A DNA stretch of 33,442 nucleotides from an uncultured Clostridia bacterium (GTDB lineage: Bacteria; Bacillota; Clostridia; TANB77; CAG-508): the NCBI GenBank assembly GCA_934167685.1, contig CAKPLQ010000013.1, forward strand, positions 1 through 33,442, given 5' to 3'. The position numbers were made by a program, and so were the translations under genes. Positions within the stretch are counted from its first letter, which is position 1, and each line of letters opens with the position of its first letter. The notes beneath the pieces were generated by a model. That model worked only from the letters and a program-made list of their open reading frames with translations. It did no database searches and was not told the DNA's origin. Below, one piece after another: positions 1-9,505 of this stretch.

Positions 1-114
1 TTTTATACCTTACTGTCGCAACCAACTAATTTAAATTAATCGTAGGTTGCTCCATTCGCATTCGCTTCGCTCATTTGGTCGCTGGCGCGGTATTGCAAAA
101 GTATTACCTTTTCC
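1..114 (+). repeat. Partial copy 1 of a dispersed structured element
   Basis: Reverse-complementing this stretch lines it up with 4601-4710. Shared blocks include AATACCGCG, AGCGACCAAA, ATGGAGCAA, TTGCGACAG and AAGGTATAAAA. An internal hairpin pairs GCAACC with GGTTGC where the other copy pairs GCAATC with GATTGC, which is a compensatory change. The element is cut by the window edge: in the complete copy, outer arms flank the core, and here only the arm at about 97-113 can be seen. If the family orientation holds, this copy lies 3' of a plus-strand gene that ends to the left of the window. The function is unknown. Confidence 0.7.
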
Positions 115-207
115 CCCAATCTTTAGCTTATGAATGATTATAACTTATTTCGAGTATTAATATAATATATAAAGATTGAAAAATTATTGAAAAATATTTA
201 ATAAAGT

Positions 208-236
208 TTGCTTTTATTTACATAATGTGTTATAAT
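208..236 (+). promoter_or_regulatory. Sigma-A-type promoter of the PIN gene
   Basis: A -35 box TTGCTT (208-213) and a perfect -10 TATAAT (231-236) are separated by 17 bp. They lie about 68 bp upstream of the PIN gene start. Positions 115-207 hold only AT-rich sequence with no gene that I can see. Confidence 0.6.
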
Positions 237-303
237 TGTTAGGTAACAAAAAACAGCACAATGATAGTAAATAACTATTATCTATCAAAGGAGGAACACA
301 TCT

Positions 304-1281
304 ATGCATACAAAAAATGAAGTTGGCAGTTTAATCTATAAAGGGTTAACCACAAAAGAGATTCAGGCACGGATAAAAGACTTCCCTGAGCACCCAACTG
401 CTCAATATTTTATTAATTTAGGTTACAAACCAAATACAGCCAAAAAATATTTGCTTATACTAAGAAAAAATAATTGTACCCCTGAACCAATAAAAAAAGA
501 GTCTTTTATTATGTCATCTAATGCTGATGTAAATAACATTTTGTTAGATACCTGCGCATTAGAATATGAAGAATCAATAAACCTTATGCTTGGTAGTAAA
601 TCAGTAACTGTGTTATATTCCATTGTCAAAGAATTTGATTCAATATCTCAAAAGGACAATGTCTCATCTAGTCTAAAATATAGAATAAGAGAACAAACAA
701 AATTAATGTTGTCTCCAAATAATAAAAAATACCGTTTAGTGCCATATGGCTATAAAAATGACGGATATACAGACGAGATTATTTTAGACTATTTGCTAAG
801 CTTACCAGTTTCTGAAAGACCAACAATATTAACGGCTGACAATAATTTAGCATTAAGAGCAAGTTGTTTTGGACTTAATTATATTGTATACATTAACTCA
901 TTAAAACAAACAAAGAAGAAATCTAACAAGATTCAGAATACTTCAAAAAACAATAATCATTCCATTACCAATTTAGGAGTGCAAATCAAATATGATGAAC
1001 AAATAATAAGTATTCAAAAATATAATCCGAGTGCAAGAATCTTTGTTGTAAAAAATGATAACACCTGTCAAAATATTTCTAATCTTAAACAGATTGACAA
1101 GTATGGTGTTGTATATCTTTGTGTTATAGCCAAATCAAAGCGTTATAATGTAATTAAAATCCAAAAAATATGTCTGAAACAAGAACGAAGGGAATTTAGA
1201 TGTACTTGTGAAGAAGATATTAAAAAACTCGAAAATATCTTCCACTCTACAATATTAGATTCCGTCAAGAAACTTTTGTAA
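304..1281 (+). CDS. HTH + PIN-domain protein, putative ribonuclease
   Basis: A 325-residue protein. Residues about 8-56 look like a small helix-turn-helix (GLTTKEI, NTAKKYLLILRK). Residues about 78-200 fit a PIN nuclease fold with acidic residues in the expected order: D82 in LLDTCAL, E110 in IVKEF, D157/D162, and D179 in TADNNLALRA. PIN domains are metal-dependent RNases. The basic C-terminal part (about 205-325) is not recognised. The start is set by AAAGGAGG at 288-295. The gene is a single transcription unit with its own promoter and terminator, convergent with the tcdA gene group. No small antitoxin gene lies beside it, so a classical VapBC pair is not supported. The RNA target is unknown. 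The PIN call is from motifs only. Confidence 0.75.
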   Translation: MHTKNEVGSLIYKGLTTKEIQARIKDFPEHPTAQYFINLGYKPNTAKKYLLILRKNNCTPEPIKKESFIMSSNADVNNILLDTCALEYEESINLMLGSKSVTVLYSIVKEFDSISQKDNVSSSLKYRIREQTKLMLSPNNKKYRLVPYGYKNDGYTDEIILDYLLSLPVSERPTILTADNNLALRASCFGLNYIVYINSLKQTKKKSNKIQNTSKNNNHSITNLGVQIKYDEQIISIQKYNPSARIFVVKNDNTCQNISNLKQIDKYGVVYLCVIAKSKRYNVIKIQKICLKQERREFRCTCEEDIKKLENIFHSTILDSVKKLL

Positions 1282-1302
1282 TTAACAAAATAAGATGTCT
1301 AA

Positions 1303-1340
1303 AAGAGGAACCTTGCTAGGTTCCTCTTAATCTTTTATTG
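1303..1340. terminator. Rho-independent terminator (probably bidirectional)
   Basis: A perfect 10-bp stem AAGAGGAACC / GGTTCCTCTT (1303-1312 and 1319-1328) with loop TTGCTA is followed on the plus strand by AATCTTTTATT. It closes the PIN gene. It sits at the convergent junction with minus-strand genes. Confidence 0.8.
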
Positions 1341-1460
1341 GCAAAATAACCTTAAAACATGTAATTCCATCTTTACATTCAACCTCTATATTTGGTTTTT
1401 ATTTAACAATAATGATTCTAGTAATTCTAATTCTTTGCCATTTATTGCAATTTCATTCAT
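1327..1460 (-). pseudogene. Remnant of a tiny ORF (about 44 codons), frameshifted
   Basis: On the minus strand an ATG at 1460 opens MNEIAINGKELELLESLLLN. Translation then stops early, but the next frame continues as KPNIEVECKDGITCFKVILP up to a stop at 1327. One extra A in the A5 run (plus-strand T run 1396-1400) would join them into a 44-residue protein. No clear ribosome site is seen upstream. The stop codon lies inside the terminator stem. This could be a degraded gene end or chance. No function can be given. Confidence 0.3.
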
Positions 1461-1514
1461 TCTACCATATCCATATATTTATTATATAGAACTTTTATTG
1501 AATTTTTATTGAAA

Positions 1515-1766
1515 TTATAATTCAAAAATATTGGCTTTTAACATCATTTGAGAAATTTTAGTTTTTTCACTAAATGGTATTTCCCAACAACTTCCTATTA
1601 TTGAATTTCCTCTAATATCTTCTCTTTTAGGTTTTCCCAAGACTTTTTTTAACTGCTTTTGCAATCCTATTTTATTTGTATATATTACTATTAATTCTTC
1701 ATCATATAACACATTTATTGTAGTTTCTGTTTCTTCTTTATTTATTTCTTTATATGCTCTTCTCAT
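1515..1766 (-). CDS. Conserved-looking hypothetical protein, 83 aa
   Basis: The gene starts 9 bp after the tcdA stop, with AGGGTG spaced correctly before ATG, so it is probably the last cistron of the sufU-mnmA-tcdA group. The product is 83 residues, soluble, mixed alpha/beta by composition and rich in Lys and Glu, with no signal peptide or membrane segment. One Cys lies in SIIGSCWEIPF. I recognise no family. Its position next to tRNA-modification genes is the only functional hint. Confidence 0.65.
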   Translation of the reverse strand: MRRAYKEINKEETETTINVLYDEELIVIYTNKIGLQKQLKKVLGKPKREDIRGNSIIGSCWEIPFSEKTKISQMMLKANIFEL

Positions 1767-1775
1767 TATTACACC

Positions 1776-2521
1776 CTAATCATTTAATATTGCTTTTACT
1801 ACTTCTCCAGCAATTATTAATCCTGCAACAGATGGAACAAATGAAATACTTCCTGGAACTTGATTTCGAATAGTACATTTTCTTTTTGTTCCTGGCGGAC
1901 ATATACAATTATGTTTACAACTATTTTCTGCAGTTTCATTTAATTTTACTGGTTCTTCTTTTGAATATACTACTTTTAGTTTTTTAATTCCTCTGTTTCT
2001 TAGTTCTTTTCTCATTACTTTAGCAAGTGGACAAATACTTGTCTTATATATGTCTGTTACTTCAAACCTTGTTGGATCTAGTTTGTTTCCTGTTCCCATA
2101 CAAGATATTATTGGAATATTTAGCTTTTCTGCTCTAACTACTAATTCTATTTTAGCTGTTACTGTATCTATACAATCTACTATATAGTCTATAGAATTAT
2201 CAAGTATTCCTTCTGTTTCTGGCATAAAAAATTCTTGATGTATTTCCACATTTGCATTTGGATTTATATCTAATATTCTTTGTTTTGCAACTTCCACCTT
2301 AGCTTGTCCAACCGTTTTTCTTGTTGCTAATATTTGTCTGTTTAAATTCGTTAAACATATTTTGTCATCATCTATTAATACAAAGTTTCCAATTCCAGCT
2401 CTAACAAGTCCTTCTAATACAAATGAGCCTACTCCACCTAACCCAAAGATTGCTACTTTTGCATTATTTAATTTTTCTACTCCTTCTTTACCTATTACTA
2501 GTTCTGTTCTTGAAAATTGGT

Positions 2522-2528
<7 letters not shown>
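1776..2528 (-). CDS. tcdA: tRNA threonylcarbamoyladenosine dehydratase (ThiF/MoeB/E1-like)
   Basis: A 250-residue member of the ThiF/E1-like superfamily of the TcdA (CsdL/YgdL) type. This family uses ATP to cyclise t6A37 of tRNAs to ct6A. The nucleotide-binding loop GLGGVGS is at residues 29-35, followed by acidic LIDDD and the LNRQ segment that contacts ATP. CPLAKVMRKELRNRGIKKLKV and the C-terminal PGSISFVPSVAGLIIAGEVV are typical of TcdA. Cysteines in CKHNCICPPGTKRKC are extra and may bind metal (inference). The ATG overlaps the mnmA stop (ATGTTAA), so translation is probably coupled. The ribosome site is GGAGGAGG. Length matches the family. Confidence 0.9.
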
Positions 2529-3577
<1,049 letters not shown>

Positions 3578-3616
3578 ATCTATTCCTTCCATAGTTACTG
3601 TATCTCTGTTTTCTTA

Positions 3617-4084
3617 TTAATGGCAACAATTTATTGTTCCTTTTCCATTTTCGTCATTTTTATTTAACATATCTTCTAGTGTGTGCCATGCTAAAAGTGC
3701 ACATTTTACTCTTGCTGGCATATTTGATACATTTTTAAAAGCTATAGCATCTTCTAATTTCTTTAATTGTTCTTCATCAGTTGTTTCTCTTTTTATCATT
3801 TCTATAAATGTTTTTATGATTTCTTTTGCTTCTTCTATTGTTTTGCCTCTTAATGTGTCTATCATTATTGATGTTGAAGCTTGTGATATTGCACACCCAT
3901 GCCCTGTAAATGCCATATCTTCTATTTTGTTTCCATCTAATTTTAATTCTAGTGTTATTTCGTCTCCACAGTTTGGATTGTGTCCTATTTCTGAATAGTC
4001 TGCTCCTTCTAATTTTTTCTTATTATATGAATTCATACTGTGTTCCATTATTAAGTCATTATATACATCTGTTAAATCTTCCAT
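3617..4084 (-). CDS. sufU: SufU-type zinc sulfurtransferase / Fe-S assembly protein
   Basis: SufU accepts sulfane sulfur from SufS and passes it to the SufBCD scaffold. The zinc/sulfur ligands are present: C39 and D41 in NPNCGDE, C64 in GHGCAISQAS and C128 in RVKCALLAW. The insertion between C64 and C128 is the length expected of SufU rather than IscU. The C-terminus ends in an unusual CCH. An upstream in-frame ATG (4108) has no ribosome site, while AAAGGT precedes the ATG at 4084, giving 155 residues. The gene is separated from sufS by a repeat and a small gene with its own terminator, so it probably needs its own promoter; none is obvious. Confidence 0.9.
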   Translation of the reverse strand: MEDLTDVYNDLIMEHSMNSYNKKKLEGADYSEIGHNPNCGDEITLELKLDGNKIEDMAFTGHGCAISQASTSIMIDTLRGKTIEEAKEIIKTFIEMIKRETTDEEQLKKLEDAIAFKNVSNMPARVKCALLAWHTLEDMLNKNDENGKGTINCCH

Positions 4085-4136
4085 CTTTTTACCTTTCTTT
4101 CTTGACATATTTTTTTTGATGTGTTAATATATATTT

Positions 4137-4169
4137 ATAAAAAGATAAAGAGGTTAGACCTCCTTATCT
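4137..4169 (-). terminator. Terminator of the 59-aa gene
   Basis: On the minus strand AGATAAGGAGGT and ACCTCTTTATCT form a 12-bp stem with one G-U pair and a 3-nt loop, followed by TTTTATAAAT. The stop codon of the small gene (4154-4156) is inside this hairpin. It separates the small gene from sufU. Confidence 0.75.
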
Positions 4170-4333
4170 AAGTGTTGTTGAATTTGGGATTTATCCTTAT
4201 CCGGGTAAATCTCAATTTTTCTTTTTTCAGAACTATATTTGAATATGTACTTGTTTCTAGAACAAATATGTATCAAAAATCCTATTCCTCCAAAAGAAAC
4301 TAATTTCATTAATAGATGCTCTATTAACTCCAT
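4154..4333 (-). CDS. Small hydrophobic-start protein, 59 aa, unknown
   Basis: An ATG at 4333 follows a strong ribosome site (GGAGGTG, 8 nt spacing). It opens 59 codons beginning MELIEHLLMKLVSFGGIGFL and continuing with a polar, Lys/Glu/Asp-rich tail that ends HLDKEV. The first 23 residues could form a membrane-associated helix. The tail is soluble. The gene has a perfect consensus promoter, a leader of about 140 nt holding a large hairpin, and its own terminator, so it is an independent unit between sufS and sufU. The layout (short hydrophobic peptide, structured leader) resembles type I toxin or small regulatory peptide genes, but no antisense RNA promoter was confirmed. I do not recognise the protein. 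Confidence 0.7.
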   Translation of the reverse strand: MELIEHLLMKLVSFGGIGFLIHICSRNKYIFKYSSEKRKIEIYPDKDKSQIQQHLDKEV

Positions 4334-4380
4334 AGTAGAGACACCTCCTTCTTTTGTAATTTACATTTAAGCCATAATTA

Positions 4381-4445
4381 GCATAAATGCATAGATTAGC
4401 AAGCATATAACATAATCAGTTGCTCACCAATCTATGCACTTATGC
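4381..4445 (-). other. Large hairpin in the leader of the 59-aa gene
   Basis: Arms 4381-4404 and 4422-4445 match over 24 positions with four transitions (built on GCATAAATGCATAGATT and AATCTATGCACTTATGC), around a loop of 17 nt. On the minus strand this lies inside the 5' untranslated region, between the promoter at 4484-4512 and the ribosome site near 4342. It matches no riboswitch class I know. It could control translation, stabilise the mRNA, or be a small-RNA domain. Confidence 0.6.
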
Positions 4446-4483
4446 CAGAATTCGGTACTCCTTTATTCAAACACACTACACGA

Positions 4484-4512
4484 ATTATATCATCGCTGGT
4501 AGTAATTGTCAA
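4484..4512 (-). promoter_or_regulatory. Perfect sigma-A promoter of the 59-aa gene
   Basis: The minus strand reads TTGACA (4507-4512), 17 bp, TATAAT (4484-4489), an exact consensus. Transcription would start near 4477 and run into the hairpin leader and then the 59-codon gene. Confidence 0.8.
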
Positions 4513-4578
4513 TATTCTATCGAACTTTTTTTCGTTTTTGTAGATTTTTATCTCAATTCACGGCTAAATTATATATAT

Positions 4579-4733
4579 TTTAGAAAATTAATAATATATT
4601 GTTTTTGAAATACCGCGTAAGCGACCAAACGAGCTTATGCGAGTGCGATATGGAGCAATCTACATACTAGTATTCTTAATATGTGGATTGCGACAGCAAG
4701 GTATAAAAAAACAATATATTATTAATTTCTAAA
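4579..4733 (-). repeat. Complete copy 2 of the dispersed structured element
   Basis: Outer arms 4579-4606 and 4707-4733 are inverted repeats, 27 of 28 paired with one bulged A. Inside them AATACC pairs with GGTAT. The core of about 95 nt holds two more hairpins: GCGTAAGC/GCTTATGC, and GCAATCTACATA/TATGTGGATTGC. The core matches copy 1 at 1-100 in reverse orientation. The element starts 7 bp beyond the sufS stop codon, so it would be transcribed as the 3' end of the sufS message. See also the core-less copy at 21195. Confidence 0.8.
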
Positions 4734-4740
4734 TATAGTT

Positions 4741-5973
<1,233 letters not shown>

Positions 5974-5986
5974 CTCTTATCCTTCT

Positions 5987-6014
5987 TTACTTTATGTTAA
6001 TATTGTGTTATAAT
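5987..6014 (+). promoter_or_regulatory. Likely promoter of the 67-aa gene
   Basis: TTACTT (5987-5992), 16 bp, then TATAAT (6009-6014) on the plus strand. An inverted repeat GAGTAT / ATACTC (6040-6045 and 6057-6062) lies in the leader. Confidence 0.5.
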
Positions 6015-6090
6015 AATTACATTGAAACTTTTTGATTATGAGTATGTACGATTTATATACTCAAAGTTGTGTTTATGGGGAGGTATTTAT

Positions 6091-6294
6091 ATGATGCTTC
6101 ATTACTTTATTTCGGGAATTATACTCGAAAAAGGCGGATACACCAAAAAGTATTTTAATGCCGAAGTTCCCTATTTTAGGCGAATCACTTCTATTGAAGA
6201 TATAGTGTCTATGCAAAAACGTTTTGCACAAACACACAATATATCTTATGAAGAAATAGTGATTTTGAATTATACACTATTACGAACTGAATAG
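6091..6294 (+). CDS. Hypothetical protein, 67 aa
   Basis: The start is set by GGGGAGG directly upstream of ATGATG at 6091. A longer reading from TTG at 6022 would begin at the expected transcription start, so it is unlikely. The protein begins MMLHYFISGIILEKGGYTKK and is mildly basic, with a C-terminal helical stretch (SYEEIVILNYTLL). No known domain is recognised. It is one of very few plus-strand genes here, set divergent to sufS and convergent to the suf kinase-like gene, with its own promoter and terminator. Confidence 0.6.
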   Translation: MMLHYFISGIILEKGGYTKKYFNAEVPYFRRITSIEDIVSMQKRFAQTHNISYEEIVILNYTLLRTE

Positions 6295-6318
6295 TGTTAT
6301 CAAATGTTTCTATTGTAG

Positions 6319-6358
6319 AAGAAAAGTCTTATTTTTAAGGCTTTTCTTTTATTTAATT
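6319..6358 (+). terminator. Rho-independent terminator
   Basis: AAGAAAAGTCTT / AAGGCTTTTCTT (6319-6330 and 6337-6348, one G-U pair, loop ATTTTT) is followed by TTATTTAATT. It closes the 67-aa gene. It may also hamper read-through from the suf operon toward sufS. Confidence 0.7.
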
Positions 6359-6366
6359 AATATTAT

Positions 6367-7038
6367 TTATCTTTCCAAAACATTTTCTTGTTTTAATAAT
6401 CTTGTTTTCATTTTTTCGAATGCTTCTACTGCATCCTTCCTTATATGAGGATATTCTCGAAGATAATCATGTTCTTCATACCTTGTTTCACTATCATCTA
6501 AATCAATTATTTTAACATCAAGGTCATTTTTTCTAACCAATATATTATCTTCTTTTATATCCCTTGGAATAACACCGCTTTTATATAAATCTGCAAAAAG
6601 GCTTGCACTTTTATCAAGGATTACTCTTTGTTGATTTTCATGTAAGTTCGCAAAGATATCTCTAAGCTTATCATATCCTTTATAATTTTTAAGAAAAACA
6701 CCTATAGGATATCCTTGATATATTGCAGTTCCTTTTATTAATGTTCTTGATTGAGTTTGTTGTAATTGTTGTATTTTGCCTTCTATAGTTTCTATTTGTT
6801 TTTTATCTATTATCCTCATTTCAATCATTTCATTCTCTACTTCTATTCTATTATTAATTTCTTTATCTAGTTTATCAATATTTCTAGAACTGTATGTTTC
6901 AAAAATATCTTTATAGTAAATTTTTAATAAAGTATCGTCATCATATTCTACTATTAATCCATAGTTTCCTTGAGCTATGACCTTACTTTTAAATAGTAAG
7001 CTTTGTAGTTCCTCTTTATTTAAACTTTTTACTCTCAT
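6367..7038 (-). CDS. Protein-kinase-like protein in the suf operon
   Basis: The 223-residue protein has a degenerate protein-kinase fold. It shows a glycine-containing loop AQGNYGLIV (22-30), a candidate ATP lysine K39 in LLKIYY, a catalytic loop PRDIKEDNIL with D160, K162 and N165 (His of HRD replaced by Pro), and a metal site IIDLDD (D179) in place of DFG. The stretch 55-95 is rich in Lys and Glu and probably helical. This resembles small bacterial Ser/Thr or small-molecule kinases. It starts 5 bp after sufD, so it is probably co-transcribed with sufCBD. It is not a usual suf gene. Substrate unknown; it could be an active kinase or a nucleotide-binding pseudokinase. Confidence 0.7.
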   Translation of the reverse strand: MRVKSLNKEELQSLLFKSKVIAQGNYGLIVEYDDDTLLKIYYKDIFETYSSRNIDKLDKEINNRIEVENEMIEMRIIDKKQIETIEGKIQQLQQTQSRTLIKGTAIYQGYPIGVFLKNYKGYDKLRDIFANLHENQQRVILDKSASLFADLYKSGVIPRDIKEDNILVRKNDLDVKIIDLDDSETRYEEHDYLREYPHIRKDAVEAFEKMKTRLLKQENVLER

Positions 7039-7043
7039 ATTTT

Positions 7044-8090
7044 TTAATCTAACCTCTTATCAATCTCGCTTAAAATTTCATCTTTCAACTCTTCGTCAGA
7101 AACTCTTTCAATAATCTTATTAAACTTAGACTTAACAATCAATTTAACCGCTTCTTTGTAGCTAATACCTCTAGTCATAATATAAAATAACTGTTTTTCA
7201 TCAACTTTTCCAGAAGCAGTAGAATGATTACCTTCTACATCTTCTTCAGTACACAAAAGCATTGGTAATGCAATAGATTTAGCCTTATCAGATAAAAGCA
7301 TACAATATTCATTTTCATCTCCCTTTGCTCTTTTAGATCCCTTTTTGAAATCAATAGTTCCTTTAAAATTCTTTTTAGCAGAATCTTTTAAAGCTCCTTG
7401 AACATCTATATCTATATTAGTTTTTGTTCCTCTTAATTCTGCAATGTAATTGATATCTTTTTTTTGTTCACCAATTCCTAAATAGATTGATTTCAAGTCA
7501 TTGTCTGCGTTTTCTCCAATTATGTTTGAATAATAATTAGAAACGCTAGTTTTTCCACCAATATCAATAATTGTATAATTCACTTTTGAATTTTTTTCTA
7601 ATCTATTTTCTATTGCTTCAAAATTATCAGAATTTTCATTTAATAGATTTACAATTGTTACATTAAGTTTTGCATCTTCATTTGCAATTGCTCTAATAAT
7701 GCCATTGTGTAAACATCTTTGTGATGTTTGAGATTTATATTCAATAATTACATTTGTATCACCATTTGCAACTATTTCTATTTGATTTATTAAATTCACA
7801 CTATTATCATCAAAATTGTATCTTATTCTAATATTTTCTTTTTTATTGCTTGTCTGTATTCTTATCTTGCTATTTGCAGTTTCGTAATTTAACTCTTCTA
7901 AAATTTTTCCTGTACCATAAGTTAGTGTTGCATTTGAAACTTCACTATCTATACTACTTTTATCATTAATAATCTCGACATTTTTAAATTCAGCAATCTT
8001 TTCTGGCAAATCAAGTTCGACTTCAATATTATTTATTTTGAAGTTTCTTGCTGTTCTAACTGGTGTATCATTTACTTTTAATTTTTCCAT
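7044..8090 (-). CDS. sufD: Fe-S cluster assembly protein SufD
   Basis: A 348-residue SufB/SufD-family beta-helix protein that pairs with SufB on the SufC ATPase dimer. Its start codon overlaps the sufB stop at 8090. Family features are the C-terminal segment with SDKAKSIALPMLLCTEEDVEGNHSTASG style residues and the LFYIMTRGISYKEAVKLIVK helix pair, and the invariant His in GNHSTASG. It is shorter than SufB and lacks the longer N-terminal part, as expected for SufD. Order sufC-sufB-sufD with tight spacing supports one operon. Confidence 0.88.
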   Translation of the reverse strand: MEKLKVNDTPVRTARNFKINNIEVELDLPEKIAEFKNVEIINDKSSIDSEVSNATLTYGTGKILEELNYETANSKIRIQTSNKKENIRIRYNFDDNSVNLINQIEIVANGDTNVIIEYKSQTSQRCLHNGIIRAIANEDAKLNVTIVNLLNENSDNFEAIENRLEKNSKVNYTIIDIGGKTSVSNYYSNIIGENADNDLKSIYLGIGEQKKDINYIAELRGTKTNIDIDVQGALKDSAKKNFKGTIDFKKGSKRAKGDENEYCMLLSDKAKSIALPMLLCTEEDVEGNHSTASGKVDEKQLFYIMTRGISYKEAVKLIVKSKFNKIIERVSDEELKDEILSEIDKRLD

Positions 8091-9490
8091 TATCCAATTG
8101 CCCCCTCTAACTCTAGATTTATCAAATTATTCATTTCAACTGCATATTCTACTGGCAATTCTTTTGAAATTGGATATGCAAATCCTCTTACAATCATTGC
8201 TTTTGCATCTTCTTCTGACAATCCTCTTGACATTAAGTAGAATATTGCCTTATCACTGATTTTTCCAATTTTAGCTTCGTGTGAAAATTCAACTTCATCT
8301 GTTCTGATATCATTTACTGGTATTGTGTCAGATTTTGAAATATCGTCTAACATAAGTGATTCACAGCTTACACTACATTTTGAATTTTTTGCATTTTCAT
8401 TTATTCTTACTAATGCTCTATAAGTACATGCTCCACCATCTTTAGAAATTGATTTTGAATTTACTACAGATGATGTATTTGGAGCATTGTGGATTACTTT
8501 GAATCCTGTATCAAGGTTTTGTCCTCCACCTGCAAATGTTATTCCAGTATATTCTGTTTTTGCATTTTCTCCATTCAATATGCTCATTGGATATAACATA
8601 GATACTTTTGATCCAAATGAACCTGTTACCCAGTCTATTTGTGCATTTTTTCCTACTATTGCTTTTTTAGTATTCAGGTTCATCATATTTTTTGACCAGT
8701 TTTCTATTGTTGAATATCTTAAATATGCGTCATCTTTTACATATAATTCAACACATCCTGCATGTAAATTTACTTTATTATATTTAGGTGCTGAACATCC
8801 TTCTATAAAATGTAAACTTGCACCTTCATCTACTATTATTAATGTGTGTTCAAATTGTCCTGATTCTGGTGAATTTAATCTGAAATATGATTGTAAAGGA
8901 ATATCTAATTTCACTCCCTTTGGTACATATACAAATGAGCCTCCTGACCATACAGCTGCATGTAATGCAACAAATTTATGGTCACTAACTGGAACACATT
9001 TCATAAAATGTTCTTTTACTATTTCTGGATAATCTCTTACAGCAGATTCCATATCTGTATAGATTACTCCTTGTTTTATTAAATCTTCTTTCATGCTATG
9101 ATATACTACTTCTGAATCATATTGTGCTCCAACTCCTGCTAATGATGTTTTTTCTGCTTCTGGAATTCCTAATTTATCAAATGTGTCTTTTATTTCTTCT
9201 GGCACATCTTCCCATGAATTGTTTAAATTTGTTTTTGGTTTTACATATGTTGCTATTTCGTCCATTTTTAATTCTGATAAATCCGGTCCCCATGTTGGAA
9301 GTTCTAATTTTTCATACATTTCTAATGCTTTTAGTCTTATTTCTAGCATCCAGTCTGGTTCGTTTTTTCTTTTTGATATTTCTTCTACTATTTCTCTACT
9401 TAGACCTTTTTGCATTTTGAATTCATAGTCATCTTGATTTTTTATGTCATATATATTTCTATTTATTTCTTCTATTTGAGTTTTAGCCAT
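8090..9490 (-). CDS. sufB: Fe-S cluster scaffold protein SufB
   Basis: The 466-residue scaffold of the SufBCD complex, on which clusters are built with sulfur from SufS/SufU. Recognisable segments include VPVSDHKFVALHAAVWSGG, FVYVPKGVKLDIPLQSYFR, FEHTLIIVDEGASLHFIEGC, and the C-terminal SHEAKIGKISDKAIFYLMSR and GLSEEDAKAMIVRGF. Length is normal for the family. The gene starts 15 bp after sufC with a good ribosome site (AAGGAAGG). Confidence 0.95.
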   Translation of the reverse strand: MAKTQIEEINRNIYDIKNQDDYEFKMQKGLSREIVEEISKRKNEPDWMLEIRLKALEMYEKLELPTWGPDLSELKMDEIATYVKPKTNLNNSWEDVPEEIKDTFDKLGIPEAEKTSLAGVGAQYDSEVVYHSMKEDLIKQGVIYTDMESAVRDYPEIVKEHFMKCVPVSDHKFVALHAAVWSGGSFVYVPKGVKLDIPLQSYFRLNSPESGQFEHTLIIVDEGASLHFIEGCSAPKYNKVNLHAGCVELYVKDDAYLRYSTIENWSKNMMNLNTKKAIVGKNAQIDWVTGSFGSKVSMLYPMSILNGENAKTEYTGITFAGGGQNLDTGFKVIHNAPNTSSVVNSKSISKDGGACTYRALVRINENAKNSKCSVSCESLMLDDISKSDTIPVNDIRTDEVEFSHEAKIGKISDKAIFYLMSRGLSEEDAKAMIVRGFAYPISKELPVEYAVEMNNLINLELEGAIG

Positions 9491-9505
9491 TAGTTTTTCC
9501 TTCCT

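Noticed and set aside
4334..4480. Leader before the 59-aa gene as a known riboswitch
   Set aside because: I could not match conserved features of T-box, SAM, preQ1, TPP or FMN classes. Only a large hairpin is evident.
6022..6090. TTG start extending the 67-aa gene by 23 codons
   Set aside because: The TTG lies at the expected transcription start and has no ribosome site, whereas GGGGAGG precedes the ATG at 6091.
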